NCBI GenBank assembly: GCA_030151665.1
Contig: JASLDB010000239.1
Coordinates: 1-10,029, forward strand
Direction: 5' to 3'
Origin: Neisseriaceae bacterium
GTDB taxonomy: Bacteria; Pseudomonadota; Gammaproteobacteria; Burkholderiales; Neisseriaceae
DNA: 10,029 bases
A model generated the notes under the pieces. That model was not told where the DNA came from. It saw nothing but the letters and a program-made list of their open reading frames with translations, and did no database searches. Numbering within the stretch: position 1 is the stretch's first letter; each line of letters opens with the position of its first letter. The position numbers and the translations under genes were made by a program. Of this stretch, positions 1-7,128 are shown piece by piece.

Positions 1-1112
1 GGCGGTTGTTGACGCTCAATAGCGGTTTGCAGCACACGGGTAATTTTCGGTGTTGACATTTTCAACATGGCTGAAGCATAGGCTTGGTTGATTGACGCAA
101 ATAAATCATCAATACCCTTGGCTTTCAATGCCGAAATATAATGGTATTTAGCAAAATCCAAGAAATACAATTTTCGTGCAATTTCCTTTTTGATTTCTTC
201 TTTGCGTTCTTGGTTAACACTATCCCATTTGTTAATCGCAATCACCAAAGCACGACCCGCTTCTAAGGCAAAGCCAGCAATGGTGGCATCTTGGTCAGCA
301 ATATCTTGACCAGCATCCATCACCAAAACCACCACATTGGCCGCTTCAATGGCTTGCATGGTTTTAATGACTGAAAATTTTTCAATGGCTTCACTGACCT
401 TACCACGGCGGCGCACCCCAGCCGTATCGATAATGGTATAAGGTTTGTCACCTCGTTCAAAATCAATATGAATTGAGTCACGTGTTGTACCCGCTTGGTC
501 AAATGCAATTACGCGTTCTTCACCCAAAATGGCATTAACCAATGTTGATTTACCCACATTCGGGCGACCAATAATGGCAAATGTTGGGTGATCATTGCGC
601 TTTTCTTCTTCCTCGCTATCAGGGAAAGACTCCAAAACGGTGCTAATTAAATCATAAACACCATCACCATGCGCTGATGAAATCACCCATGGCTCTGTTA
701 AACCCAGCTCATAAAACTCAGCGCTGACCACAGCATGGTTCGAGCCTTCTGCTTTATTAACAGCAATGTAAACAGGGCGGTCTGTTTGACGCAATTGATT
801 GGCAATCAATTTGTCTTGTGGTGTCAATCCTGTTCTAGAATCAACCAAAAAAATCACTGCATCGGCTTCATCAACAGCTTGCAAGGTTTGGCGAGCCATT
901 TCATGCAAAATGCCACTATCAACAATCGGCTCAAAACCACCGGTATCAACGACCAAGTAAGGTTTTTCACCCACGCGGCCATGACCATAGTGTCGGTCAC
1001 GGGTCAAACCAGGCAAATCCGCCACCAAGGCATCTTTGCTACGGGTTAATCGGTTAAATAAAGTGGACTTACCTACATTCGGTCTGCCAACTAAGACAAT
1101 AGTCGGTTTCAT
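1..1112 (-). CDS. der: GTPase Der (EngA), 3' end cut off by window edge
   Basis: Der is an essential GTPase with two tandem G domains that acts in maturation of the 50S ribosomal subunit. About 370 residues are visible. The first G domain has GRPNVGKST at residues 9-17, DTGG at 56-59 and NKAE at 119-122. The second has the same P-loop at 182-190, DTAG at 229-232 and NKWD at 294-297, with an acidic linker (DSEEEE) between them. The family is usually about 485-490 residues, so most of the C-terminal KH-like domain lies beyond base 1. The start at 1112 opens with MKPTIVLVGRP and has AAAAGAG 7 nt upstream. A terminator separates the gene from the yfgM-like gene, so it probably has its own promoter. 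The first-domain G4 motif ends in Glu instead of the usual Asp. Identity is certain from the duplicated G motifs. Confidence 0.97.
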   Translation of the reverse strand, partial: MKPTIVLVGRPNVGKSTLFNRLTRSKDALVADLPGLTRDRHYGHGRVGEKPYLVVDTGGFEPIVDSGILHEMARQTLQAVDEADAVIFLVDSRTGLTPQDKLIANQLRQTDRPVYIAVNKAEGSNHAVVSAEFYELGLTEPWVISSAHGDGVYDLISTVLESFPDSEEEEKRNDHPTFAIIGRPNVGKSTLVNAILGEERVIAFDQAGTTRDSIHIDFERGDKPYTIIDTAGVRRRGKVSEAIEKFSVIKTMQAIEAANVVVLVMDAGQDIADQDATIAGFALEAGRALVIAINKWDSVNQERKEEIKKEIARKLYFLDFAKYHYISALKAKGIDDLFASINQAYASAMLKMSTPKITRVLQTAIERQQP

Positions 1113-1178
1113 AGTTATACTCTTTTGTGCACTGTTATCACAACAGTCAAATGGTCAATTCCATTTGGTGAATCTAAA
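1113..1178 (-). promoter_or_regulatory. der leader with candidate promoter and two dyads
   Basis: This short stretch between the upstream terminator and der must hold any der promoter. On the minus strand an extended -10-like TGTGATAAC lies at 1134-1142, but no good -35 sits at normal spacing; TTGACC at 1153-1158 is only 13 nt away. Two dyads abut each other: ACTGTT/AACAGT with a 5-nt spacer (1131-1147) and CAAATGG/CCATTTG with a 6-nt spacer (1148-1167). The der Shine-Dalgarno AAAAGAG is at 1120-1126. The dyads are read directly from the sequence. The promoter assignment is weak. Confidence 0.35.
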
Positions 1179-1198
1179 AAGTTGGCCGTGGCCAACTT
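1176..1198 (-). terminator. Intrinsic terminator after the yfgM-like gene
   Basis: The arms AAGTTGGCC (1179-1187) and GGCCAACTT (1190-1198) form a stem of about 8 bp with a CGTG loop. On the minus strand it is followed by a run of five U (1176-1180), two of which can also pair. It starts 8 nt past the stop codon of the yfgM-like gene. It therefore probably ends the ndk-to-yfgM transcript and isolates der. The U tract is short, so some read-through is plausible. Confidence 0.75.
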
Positions 1199-1205
1199 GT
1201 ATCGT

Positions 1206-1832
1206 TTAGGATTGAGCTGCTTTTAACTTCAAAAGTTCATATCCTGGTAATTGCTTATCAGCTTTTGTGACTGCATCTTGGTATTTGGCTTTTGCCGTTT
1301 TAGCATCGCCTTTAGCCAAGTAAATGTCACCTTGCAATTCCAACATCATCGCTTGATAATCTGCATCAACCTTGGTTTGTGCCAAAGCCAAAGCTTCATC
1401 AAATTTTTGTTGCTGCAACTTAATCGTCGCCAAGCGTTGCAAAATTTGTGCCCCTATCATCGGATTTTTATTTTGCGCTTGAGCCCACAATAAATGTTTT
1501 TCTGCTACATCCACTTTGCCTTCATCAAAAGCCGTCGCTGCAACCAATAATGTACCTTGAATAGCTGAAATACTTTTTGAGTGGTTTTCTTGTAAATTCT
1601 TCAAATCACTTAACACGGCATTGTTATTTTTCGCATTGGCTGATTCCACCATGTGTGATAACACAAGTGCTGCTTTAGCATCATTGCTACCAACTTTGGT
1701 TTGGTAAATAACATAACCAAGATAACCCAATGCAGCTAAAACCAATACCAAAAAAGCCCATTTACCCCAACTGTGCCAAAAGCGTTTGAAATTGTCTAAT
1801 TCTTCTTGTTCTTGCAAATCATAAGCTGCCAT
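1206..1832 (-). CDS. yfgM: YfgM-like membrane-anchored TPR protein (ancillary SecYEG subunit family)
   Basis: This 208-residue protein has a short charged cytoplasmic N-terminus (LQEQEELDNFKRFW at 6-19), one membrane helix at about 25-44 and a periplasmic helical domain. Tetratricopeptide-like helix pairs are visible at about 110-150 and 157-190, the latter containing GDIYLAKGDAKTAKAKY. In E. coli, YfgM associates with the SecYEG translocon and periplasmic chaperones and links to envelope stress control; the same role is assumed here by family and position. Its place directly after hisS, one base past the hisS stop, matches the enterobacterial order and supports the name. A GGAAA sits about 12 nt upstream of the start, too far for a good Shine-Dalgarno, so translation is probably coupled to hisS. 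Unlike in E. coli, bamB does not follow. The symbol is by homology and synteny, since sequence conservation in this family is modest. Confidence 0.85.
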   Translation of the reverse strand: MAAYDLQEQEELDNFKRFWHSWGKWAFLVLVLAALGYLGYVIYQTKVGSNDAKAALVLSHMVESANAKNNNAVLSDLKNLQENHSKSISAIQGTLLVAATAFDEGKVDVAEKHLLWAQAQNKNPMIGAQILQRLATIKLQQQKFDEALALAQTKVDADYQAMMLELQGDIYLAKGDAKTAKAKYQDAVTKADKQLPGYELLKLKAAQS

Positions 1833-1833
1833 A

Positions 1834-3102
1834 TTAATTCAATTTCCATTCTTGTAATTGTTCATACAAAGCCGATTGCGCCACATTAATTTGGCCTTTT
1901 TCACCACGCAAATCTTTTAATGTTACAGTATTGTTTTGCACTTCATCTTCACCCAAAATCAAAGCCACAGTAGCGCCTGAGGCATCTGCACGTTTCATTT
2001 GGTTTTTAAACCCTTGTGAACCATAGTGCAAACTTACTGCCACATCATGTCCACGCAAGTGTTGTGATAAGCTTAAAGCCGCTTTAAGCGCTGCCTCACC
2101 TTGGTGTAAAACATACACATCAGGCGCATCGCAGCTCTCCAATTGGCCACATTCCTCAACCAATAACAATAAGCGTTCAATGCCCATGGCAAAACCCACA
2201 GCAGCCGTTGCTTTACCGCCCAATTCTTCAATTAAGCCATCATAACGTCCACCACCACAAACCGTTCCTTGCGAACCCAATTTATCGGTTACCCACTCAA
2301 ACACTGTTTGATTGTAATAGTCTAGACCACGTACCAAACGAGGGTTTTCGATATAGGCAATATCCAAGTGATTCAATAAGCTTTTGAAGCTATTGTAATG
2401 GTTTAATGAAGCCTCACCCAAATAATCAATTAATTTAGGTGCATTATTAGCCATCTCTTGCAAGGCTGGATTTTTGGTATCCAATACCCGCAAAGGATTG
2501 GTGTGCATACGACGCTTGCTGTCTTCATCCAGCAAATGCTCATGCTGTTGCAAATATGCGACCAATGCAGCACGATGCTCTGCACGCTCTTCACGAATAC
2601 CCAAGGTATTAATTTGCAATTGCACATGTTCCAAAATACCCAATTGTTTCCACAAAGCAGCTGTCATGGCAATCATTTCTGCATCCACATCAGGCTCTGC
2701 GAAGCCTAATGCTTCAATACCAACTTGGTGAAATTGGCGATAACGGCCTTTTTGTGGTTTTTCATGACGAAACATAGGGCCCATGTACCATAACTTAGCT
2801 GGACCATTATAAAGTAAGTTATGTTCAACCACTGCTCGCAAACAAGATGCAGTGCCTTCAGGACGCAAACTTAATGATTCACCGTAATCATCAAAAGTGT
2901 ACATTTCTTTGCCCACAACATCGGTTTCTTCACCAATTGAGCGAACAAAAAGACCAGTAGGCTCAATAATGGGGGTGCGAATTTGTTGGTAGGCATAACT
3001 TTTGGCCCATTTTTTCACAATATCTTCAAAAGCTTGCCAAAAAGCAGATTGACCTGGTAATAAGTCATTCATGCCTTTAACCGCTTGGATTTTTTTTGCC
3101 AT
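1834..3102 (-). CDS. hisS: Histidine--tRNA ligase
   Basis: This cytoplasmic class II aminoacyl-tRNA synthetase attaches histidine to tRNA-His via a histidyl-adenylate. Its 422 residues match the usual bacterial length. Visible signatures are the N-terminal AVKGMNDLLP (7-16); SLRPEGTA (78-85); motif 2 around FRHEKPQKGRYRQF (111-124); the histidine-binding RGLDYY (258-263) and CGGGRYDG (282-289); and motif 3 AVGFAMGIERL (301-311). The anticodon-binding domain follows at about 328-420. The ATG lies 17 nt after the ispG stop with a weak purine stretch (GAAAAGAA) upstream. Codons 2-5 contain a run of eight A. The gene ends one base before the yfgM-like start. It is a complete gene and nothing is missing from its active-site motifs. 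Confidence 0.98.
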   Translation of the reverse strand: MAKKIQAVKGMNDLLPGQSAFWQAFEDIVKKWAKSYAYQQIRTPIIEPTGLFVRSIGEETDVVGKEMYTFDDYGESLSLRPEGTASCLRAVVEHNLLYNGPAKLWYMGPMFRHEKPQKGRYRQFHQVGIEALGFAEPDVDAEMIAMTAALWKQLGILEHVQLQINTLGIREERAEHRAALVAYLQQHEHLLDEDSKRRMHTNPLRVLDTKNPALQEMANNAPKLIDYLGEASLNHYNSFKSLLNHLDIAYIENPRLVRGLDYYNQTVFEWVTDKLGSQGTVCGGGRYDGLIEELGGKATAAVGFAMGIERLLLLVEECGQLESCDAPDVYVLHQGEAALKAALSLSQHLRGHDVAVSLHYGSQGFKNQMKRADASGATVALILGEDEVQNNTVTLKDLRGEKGQINVAQSALYEQLQEWKLN

Positions 3103-3119
3103 AACGTTATTCTTTTCTA

Positions 3120-4394
3120 CTAAACTTGGTTCTGATGAATGGGAATCACACGATTGGTCGTGCGTTTTTTGCCATTTTCACCATAATTATCTTCAACATA
3201 CTGTTTAACAATGGCCAAAAATTCTTCCGCCATATTGTCACCTTTCAAGGTGACATGTCTTTGACCATCGACATACACAGGTGCAACAGGTGTTTCACCA
3301 GTTCCGGGTAAACTAATACCAATATCAGCCAATTTGCTTTCGCCTGGGCCATTAACGACACAGCCCATCACCGCCACATTCAACGCTTCAACACCAGGGT
3401 ATTGCAAACGCCAAACCATCATTTGATCACGCAAGAAATGCTGAATATCTCTTGCCAATTCTTGAAATACGGTACTGGTGGTCCGACCACAACCAGGACA
3501 AGCTGTAACCAATGGCGTAAAGTTACGTAGCCCCATGGTTTGCAATAATTCTTGTGCCACAATCACTTCTTGGGTGCGTGCACTGCCTGGCTCAGGTGTT
3601 AAAGAAATGCGAATGGTGTCACCAATGCCTTCTTGCAGCAAAACAGCCAGGGCGGCACTGGAAGCCACAATCCCTTTTGAACCCATGCCTGCTTCAGTTA
3701 GACCCAAGTGCAATGGAAAAGCACAACGACTGCCTAAGTCACGGTACACTTCGATTAAATCTTGCACATTGCTCACCTTGCAAGACAAGATAATTTTGTT
3801 TTCAGGCAGGCCAATGGCCATCGCTTTTTCAGCAGACTCCAAGGCTGAAACAATCAATGCCTCTTTCATCACTTTGTCTGCTGACAATGGTTGTGCCAAT
3901 GCATTATTAGCATCCATCATGCGTTTAGCCAAGCTTTGATCCAAACTGCCCCAGTTTACACCAATGCGCACCGCTTTATTGTGTTCCATGGCTTGTTGAA
4001 TCATGTAGCCAAACTTCTCATCACCTTTGGCACCTTTGCCCACGTTACCGGGATTAATACGGTATTTAGACAAGGCTTTGGCACAATCTTGATATTCTTG
4101 CAGCAATCGCTCACCATTGAAGTGAAAGTCACCCACCAGTGGCACATTGCAACCTAAATCATCCAAACGTTGGCGGATTTCAGCCACTTTACTTGCTGCT
4201 TCTGGACTATTAACCGTAATGCGCACCATTTCTGAACCAGCATCAGCTAAAGCTTTAACTTGCAAAGCAGTTCCAACTGCATCAGCTGTATCAGTATTGG
4301 TCATGGACTGTACCACCACAGGGCTATTTGAACCCACACAAATGTGGTCAATTTGAACTTGGTGGGTTTGACGTCGCTTCAATGCTTCATTCAT
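3120..4394 (-). CDS. ispG: 4-hydroxy-3-methylbut-2-enyl diphosphate synthase IspG (GcpE)
   Basis: IspG is an iron-sulfur enzyme of the MEP isoprenoid pathway. It reductively opens the cyclic diphosphate MEcPP to HMBPP. The protein has 424 residues. The N-terminal TIM-barrel part includes VQSMTNTDTAD (28-38) and RINPGNVGKG (112-121). The C-terminal [4Fe-4S] ligands are C299 and C302 in CPGCGRT, C345 in GCVVNGPGE, and the fourth ligand, Glu352. The seven-residue spacing from the third Cys to the Glu equals that of the E. coli enzyme. The ATG overlaps the rodZ stop as ATGA (4391-4394). No Shine-Dalgarno is visible before it (ACGGTACCCCAACA), so translation probably depends on ribosomes finishing rodZ. 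The gene is intact and the identification is secure. Confidence 0.98.
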   Translation of the reverse strand: MNEALKRRQTHQVQIDHICVGSNSPVVVQSMTNTDTADAVGTALQVKALADAGSEMVRITVNSPEAASKVAEIRQRLDDLGCNVPLVGDFHFNGERLLQEYQDCAKALSKYRINPGNVGKGAKGDEKFGYMIQQAMEHNKAVRIGVNWGSLDQSLAKRMMDANNALAQPLSADKVMKEALIVSALESAEKAMAIGLPENKIILSCKVSNVQDLIEVYRDLGSRCAFPLHLGLTEAGMGSKGIVASSAALAVLLQEGIGDTIRISLTPEPGSARTQEVIVAQELLQTMGLRNFTPLVTACPGCGRTTSTVFQELARDIQHFLRDQMMVWRLQYPGVEALNVAVMGCVVNGPGESKLADIGISLPGTGETPVAPVYVDGQRHVTLKGDNMAEEFLAIVKQYVEDNYGENGKKRTTNRVIPIHQNQV

Positions 4395-5254
4395 TGTTGG
4401 GGTACCGTTAATTCAATGGTTTTACCGCTGGTAAAATGGCTGGTTAAGTCCACTTCTTGTCCACCAAATTGCATGGTTGAACCCGAACCATAACCAATTT
4501 TCACTTTGTATGGTGCTTGGCCATCTGTAAATTTGTGATCGCTGTTAGCCGCCACAATGCCATCATGCATCACTTTTCCGGTGCTATCCGTTACCAATAA
4601 ACTAGAACGATAACGCACGTGAATACTTAATTCACCAGGCAAAGCGGCAACAGGTGCCGAAGCAGCTTGTTCACTGGCTGCACTTTCTGTTTGCACAGAT
4701 GCAGCATTGGCACTGGCTTCTAATGAATCCATTGGCACCACCACCACATTACCAGAAGGTGTGCTCGACTGAACATCTGCGATTTCCATTGATGCCAATG
4801 ATTCCACATTTTCGCTTTGAGAGTTTGACTTGCTTTGCCAAGCCAATATACCACCAACCACCACCACCGCAGCCAGAGCAAAAGGAACGGCCTTAGGAAA
4901 GGATTTTGGTGCTTCTTGCTGTTGAAAATTTAAACTTTTCTCACCGGGTTTAACGGTATTGTTTGTTGCAGCTGCTTTGGATTTAGGAAAAATTTCTTCA
5001 ATCTCGGTAGCCAAGTCTAATTCAGTGGCATTTAGGAATCGGGCATAATTGCGTAAAAAACCACGCACAAAAACTGGTTCTGGCAAATTGTTGTAATCGC
5101 CACTTTCAATGTATTCAATTTGTTTAGCTGTTAATTTTAATCGTTCTGCAGCTTCACCAATGGATATATTCTGTTCTTCTCGCTTGCCTTTTAAAATACC
5201 ACCCAGTATTTGTGCCTTTTCGCTATTGAATTTTTCTTCTGGCGTTGTACTCAT
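4391..5254 (-). CDS. rodZ: RodZ-family protein (cytoplasmic HTH, one TM, periplasmic DUF4115-type domain)
   Basis: This is a 287-residue bitopic inner-membrane protein. A helix-turn-helix domain spans about 18-75 (ILGGILKGKREEQNISIGEA and VFVRGFLRNYARFLNA, typical of RodZ). A positively flanked membrane helix lies at about 122-139. An Ala/Ser/Gln-rich periplasmic linker (140-205) and a beta-rich C-terminal domain (208-285) follow. In rod-shaped bacteria RodZ couples MreB filaments to the wall-building elongasome; whether that holds here depends on whether the organism has MreB. The frame stays open to 5476, but ATG 5254 is chosen: AGGA lies about 8 nt upstream, the pilW stop is one base before it, and residues further upstream are the pilW sequence read out of frame. 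The gene overlaps ispG by 4 nt. Confidence 0.88.
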   Translation of the reverse strand: MSTTPEEKFNSEKAQILGGILKGKREEQNISIGEAAERLKLTAKQIEYIESGDYNNLPEPVFVRGFLRNYARFLNATELDLATEIEEIFPKSKAAATNNTVKPGEKSLNFQQQEAPKSFPKAVPFALAAVVVVGGILAWQSKSNSQSENVESLASMEIADVQSSTPSGNVVVVPMDSLEASANAASVQTESAASEQAASAPVAALPGELSIHVRYRSSLLVTDSTGKVMHDGIVAANSDHKFTDGQAPYKVKIGYGSGSTMQFGGQEVDLTSHFTSGKTIELTVPQQ

Positions 5255-5255
5255 C

Positions 5256-6035
5256 TTATTTTCCTGTTTTAATTTCGCGTAATTCATCCGAATATGGATA
5301 GGATGTTTGCAATTGCATTTCATACTCATAGGCAGCTTGGGTGTGCCCAGCTGCTCTGGCGATTTTCCAACCCAATAACAAGTCTCCTGCTTCCATGTTA
5401 TCGACTTGGCTTTGGTATTCTCCAAACATTTGCAATGCAGATGACACTTCACCCAACCCCAAATCAATGCGAGCAATCTCGCGCTTGGCTGGGTAATAGC
5501 TTCTTTCTACATTCAAAGCACGCATTAAATATTCTTTACCCTGATAAGGGTTGTCCATTTTATTGTAACAAATACCTTTATTGTAATAAGCAAAAAAAGG
5601 TGCGGGGTAAGTTGGGTCAGACAGTGCCTTATCAAAATACTGAATAGATTCTCGTGGCTGATTTAATTCATCGCACAAAAACCAACCATAGGCATTATTC
5701 ACTTCAGCACTATTAGGGTTCAAGGACAAAGCACGTTGAAAACTGGCACCAGCCTTATCATTCATCTTTAAGCTTTGCTCAATTTGCCCTTTAATCATCC
5801 AAGCCCTGATGTTATTACTGGATGCTGCAAGTGCTTCATCAATGGTTGCTAATGCTGCACGAGAATTGCCATCATCCATTAATGCAATGGACAAATCCAC
5901 TTTGATATCGGCTAGGTTACTGGCTTTTTCAGCGGCCGAAGGTTTTGGCAAACTATCACGTGATGCGCAGGCACTCAAGACCAATGCGACAGATACGGCT
6001 AATACGGTATTTTTTGTCATCTTCAACCACTGCAT
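5256..6035 (-). CDS. pilW: Type IV pilus biogenesis/stability lipoprotein PilW (PilF/Tgl family)
   Basis: This 259-residue outer-membrane lipoprotein supports assembly or stability of the PilQ secretin and surface type IV pili. It is called PilW in Neisseria, PilF in Pseudomonas and Tgl in Myxococcus; the Neisseria PilF ATPase is unrelated. The signal peptide has a hydrophobic core at about 10-20 and the lipobox LSAC with lipidated Cys23. Tetratricopeptide repeats then run from about 41 to 240, for example AWMIKGQIEQSLKMNDKAG and NAYGWFLCDEL. The start at 6035 is favoured over Met6 because AAGGAG sits 6 nt before it. That site is formed by the last two sense codons of rlmN, only 3 nt separate the genes, and coupling is likely. 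The position between rlmN and rodZ matches that in Pseudomonas and Neisseria. It implies that the organism makes type IV pili, in line with the uptake sequences nearby. Confidence 0.93.
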   Translation of the reverse strand: MQWLKMTKNTVLAVSVALVLSACASRDSLPKPSAAEKASNLADIKVDLSIALMDDGNSRAALATIDEALAASSNNIRAWMIKGQIEQSLKMNDKAGASFQRALSLNPNSAEVNNAYGWFLCDELNQPRESIQYFDKALSDPTYPAPFFAYYNKGICYNKMDNPYQGKEYLMRALNVERSYYPAKREIARIDLGLGEVSSALQMFGEYQSQVDNMEAGDLLLGWKIARAAGHTQAAYEYEMQLQTSYPYSDELREIKTGK

Positions 6036-6038
6036 AAC

Positions 6039-7124
6039 TTACTCCTTATGTAATTGCTGCCATTTAACCTGACGCTGAGTCTTGTCTTTAACTTGCCCAG
6101 CCAATTGTCCACACGCCGCATCAATATCATCACCACGGGTTTTGCGAACCGTAACCACAAGTCCTGCTGTTTGCAAAATCTCACGAAAAGCATGTATGCG
6201 GTTATTGCTTGAACGCTCGTACCCCGAATTGGGAAATGGGTTAAATGGAATTAAATTAAATTTACAAGGAATATCTTTGACCAAAGCCACCAATTCATGT
6301 GCATGCTGGACTTCGTCATTAATTCCTTGCAACATAACGTATTCAAATGTTACAAAATCTCTTGGTGCACTCACCAAATAGCGCTCACACGCTGCCATTA
6401 ATTCTTTTAATGGATATTTTTTATTCAAAGGAACGATAACATCACGCACCTTGTCATTTGACGCATGCAATGACACTGCCAATGCCACAGGTGCAGCTTC
6501 ACGCAATCTATCCATTTGTGGCACCATACCAGAAGTCGATACAGTCACACGTCGACGTGACAGACCATAACCATGGTCGTCTAACATAATATTTAAAGCC
6601 GTCACCACATTGTCAAAATTGGCCAAGGGTTCACCCATGCCCATCATAACAACATTCGAAATGACACGCTCATTTTTTGGCGTAACGCCCATCGCTTTAT
6701 TGGCCCACCACAGTTGGCCAATGATTTCAGCAGCCGATAAATTTCGGTTAAAACCTTGGCGGCCAGTTGAGCAAAAAGTGCATTCTAATGCGCAACCAAT
6801 TTGTGAAGAAATACACAAAGTACCGCGTTCCGCTTCGGGAATAAATACAGTCTCAATGCCATTACCTGTGCCCACATCCAATAGCCATTTTCTCGTGCCA
6901 TCGACAGAAGCTTGCTCTGTCATCAATTCGGGCACAGTCAAACAAGCCGAATCTTGCAATTTGGCTCGCAATGCTTTGGCAATATCAGTCATGTCATCAA
7001 ACGAAGCTGCATTGCTTTGGTGCATCCAACGCATAACTTGTTTGGCACGAAATGGCTTTTCACCCATTTCTTGGAAGAGTTCGGTCAAGCCGTTTAAATC
7101 ATAGTTCAGTAAATTTTTTTGCAT
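6039..7124 (-). CDS. rlmN: Dual-specificity RNA methyltransferase RlmN (23S A2503 / tRNA A37, C2)
   Basis: RlmN is a radical SAM enzyme that methylates C2 of A2503 in 23S rRNA and of A37 in some tRNAs. In this 361-residue protein the radical SAM cluster motif is CALECTFC, with C111, C115 and C118. The two mechanistic cysteines correspond to C104 (GTLCISSQ) and C338 (DAACGQLAG). Family signatures VVMMGMGEPLANFDNV (158-173), RRVTVSTSG (191-199) and VALAVSLHASND (213-224) are present, as is the C-terminal VRKTRGDDIDAACG. The start at 7124 gives MQKNLLNYDLNGL, as in neisserial homologues. A modest GAAAG precedes it by about 4 nt and overlaps the edge of the uptake-sequence hairpin. The last codons (CAT AAG GAG TAA) double as the pilW ribosome-binding site. 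The gene is complete. Confidence 0.98.
   Translation of the reverse strand: MQKNLLNYDLNGLTELFQEMGEKPFRAKQVMRWMHQSNAASFDDMTDIAKALRAKLQDSACLTVPELMTEQASVDGTRKWLLDVGTGNGIETVFIPEAERGTLCISSQIGCALECTFCSTGRQGFNRNLSAAEIIGQLWWANKAMGVTPKNERVISNVVMMGMGEPLANFDNVVTALNIMLDDHGYGLSRRRVTVSTSGMVPQMDRLREAAPVALAVSLHASNDKVRDVIVPLNKKYPLKELMAACERYLVSAPRDFVTFEYVMLQGINDEVQHAHELVALVKDIPCKFNLIPFNPFPNSGYERSSNNRIHAFREILQTAGLVVTVRKTRGDDIDAACGQLAGQVKDKTQRQVKWQQLHKE
6042..6047 (-). promoter_or_regulatory. pilW Shine-Dalgarno inside the rlmN 3' end
   Basis: AAGGAG on the minus strand is the Lys and Glu codon pair just before the rlmN stop, and lies 6 nt from the pilW ATG. It decides the pilW start at 6035 and indicates that ribosomes leaving rlmN can pass straight into pilW. 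Confidence 0.85.
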
Positions 7125-7128
7125 ACAC

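Noticed and set aside
735..1049. Plus-strand open frame of 104 codons opposite der
   Set aside because: It is antisense to the first Der G domain and has no family resemblance.
3801..3812. Possible DNA uptake sequence inside ispG (minus strand GGCCTGCCTGAA, 10 of 12 to the dialect)
   Set aside because: It encodes the GLPE of a conserved IspG segment, so coding constraint explains it, and both mismatches fall in the dialect-defining 5' part.
3478..3939. Plus-strand open frame of 153 codons opposite ispG
   Set aside because: It mirrors conserved IspG codons, including the CPGCG cluster region, so it is a shadow of the real gene.
5255..5476. N-terminal extension of the rodZ frame by 74 codons
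   Set aside because: The stretch overlaps the end of pilW in another frame, and the Shine-Dalgarno and the one-base pilW junction support ATG 5254. The extra residues do not look like RodZ.
6610..7104. Plus-strand open frame of 164 codons opposite rlmN
   Set aside because: It lies wholly antisense to a certain gene, its product resembles no family I know, and long antisense frames are expected from the codon bias of such genes.
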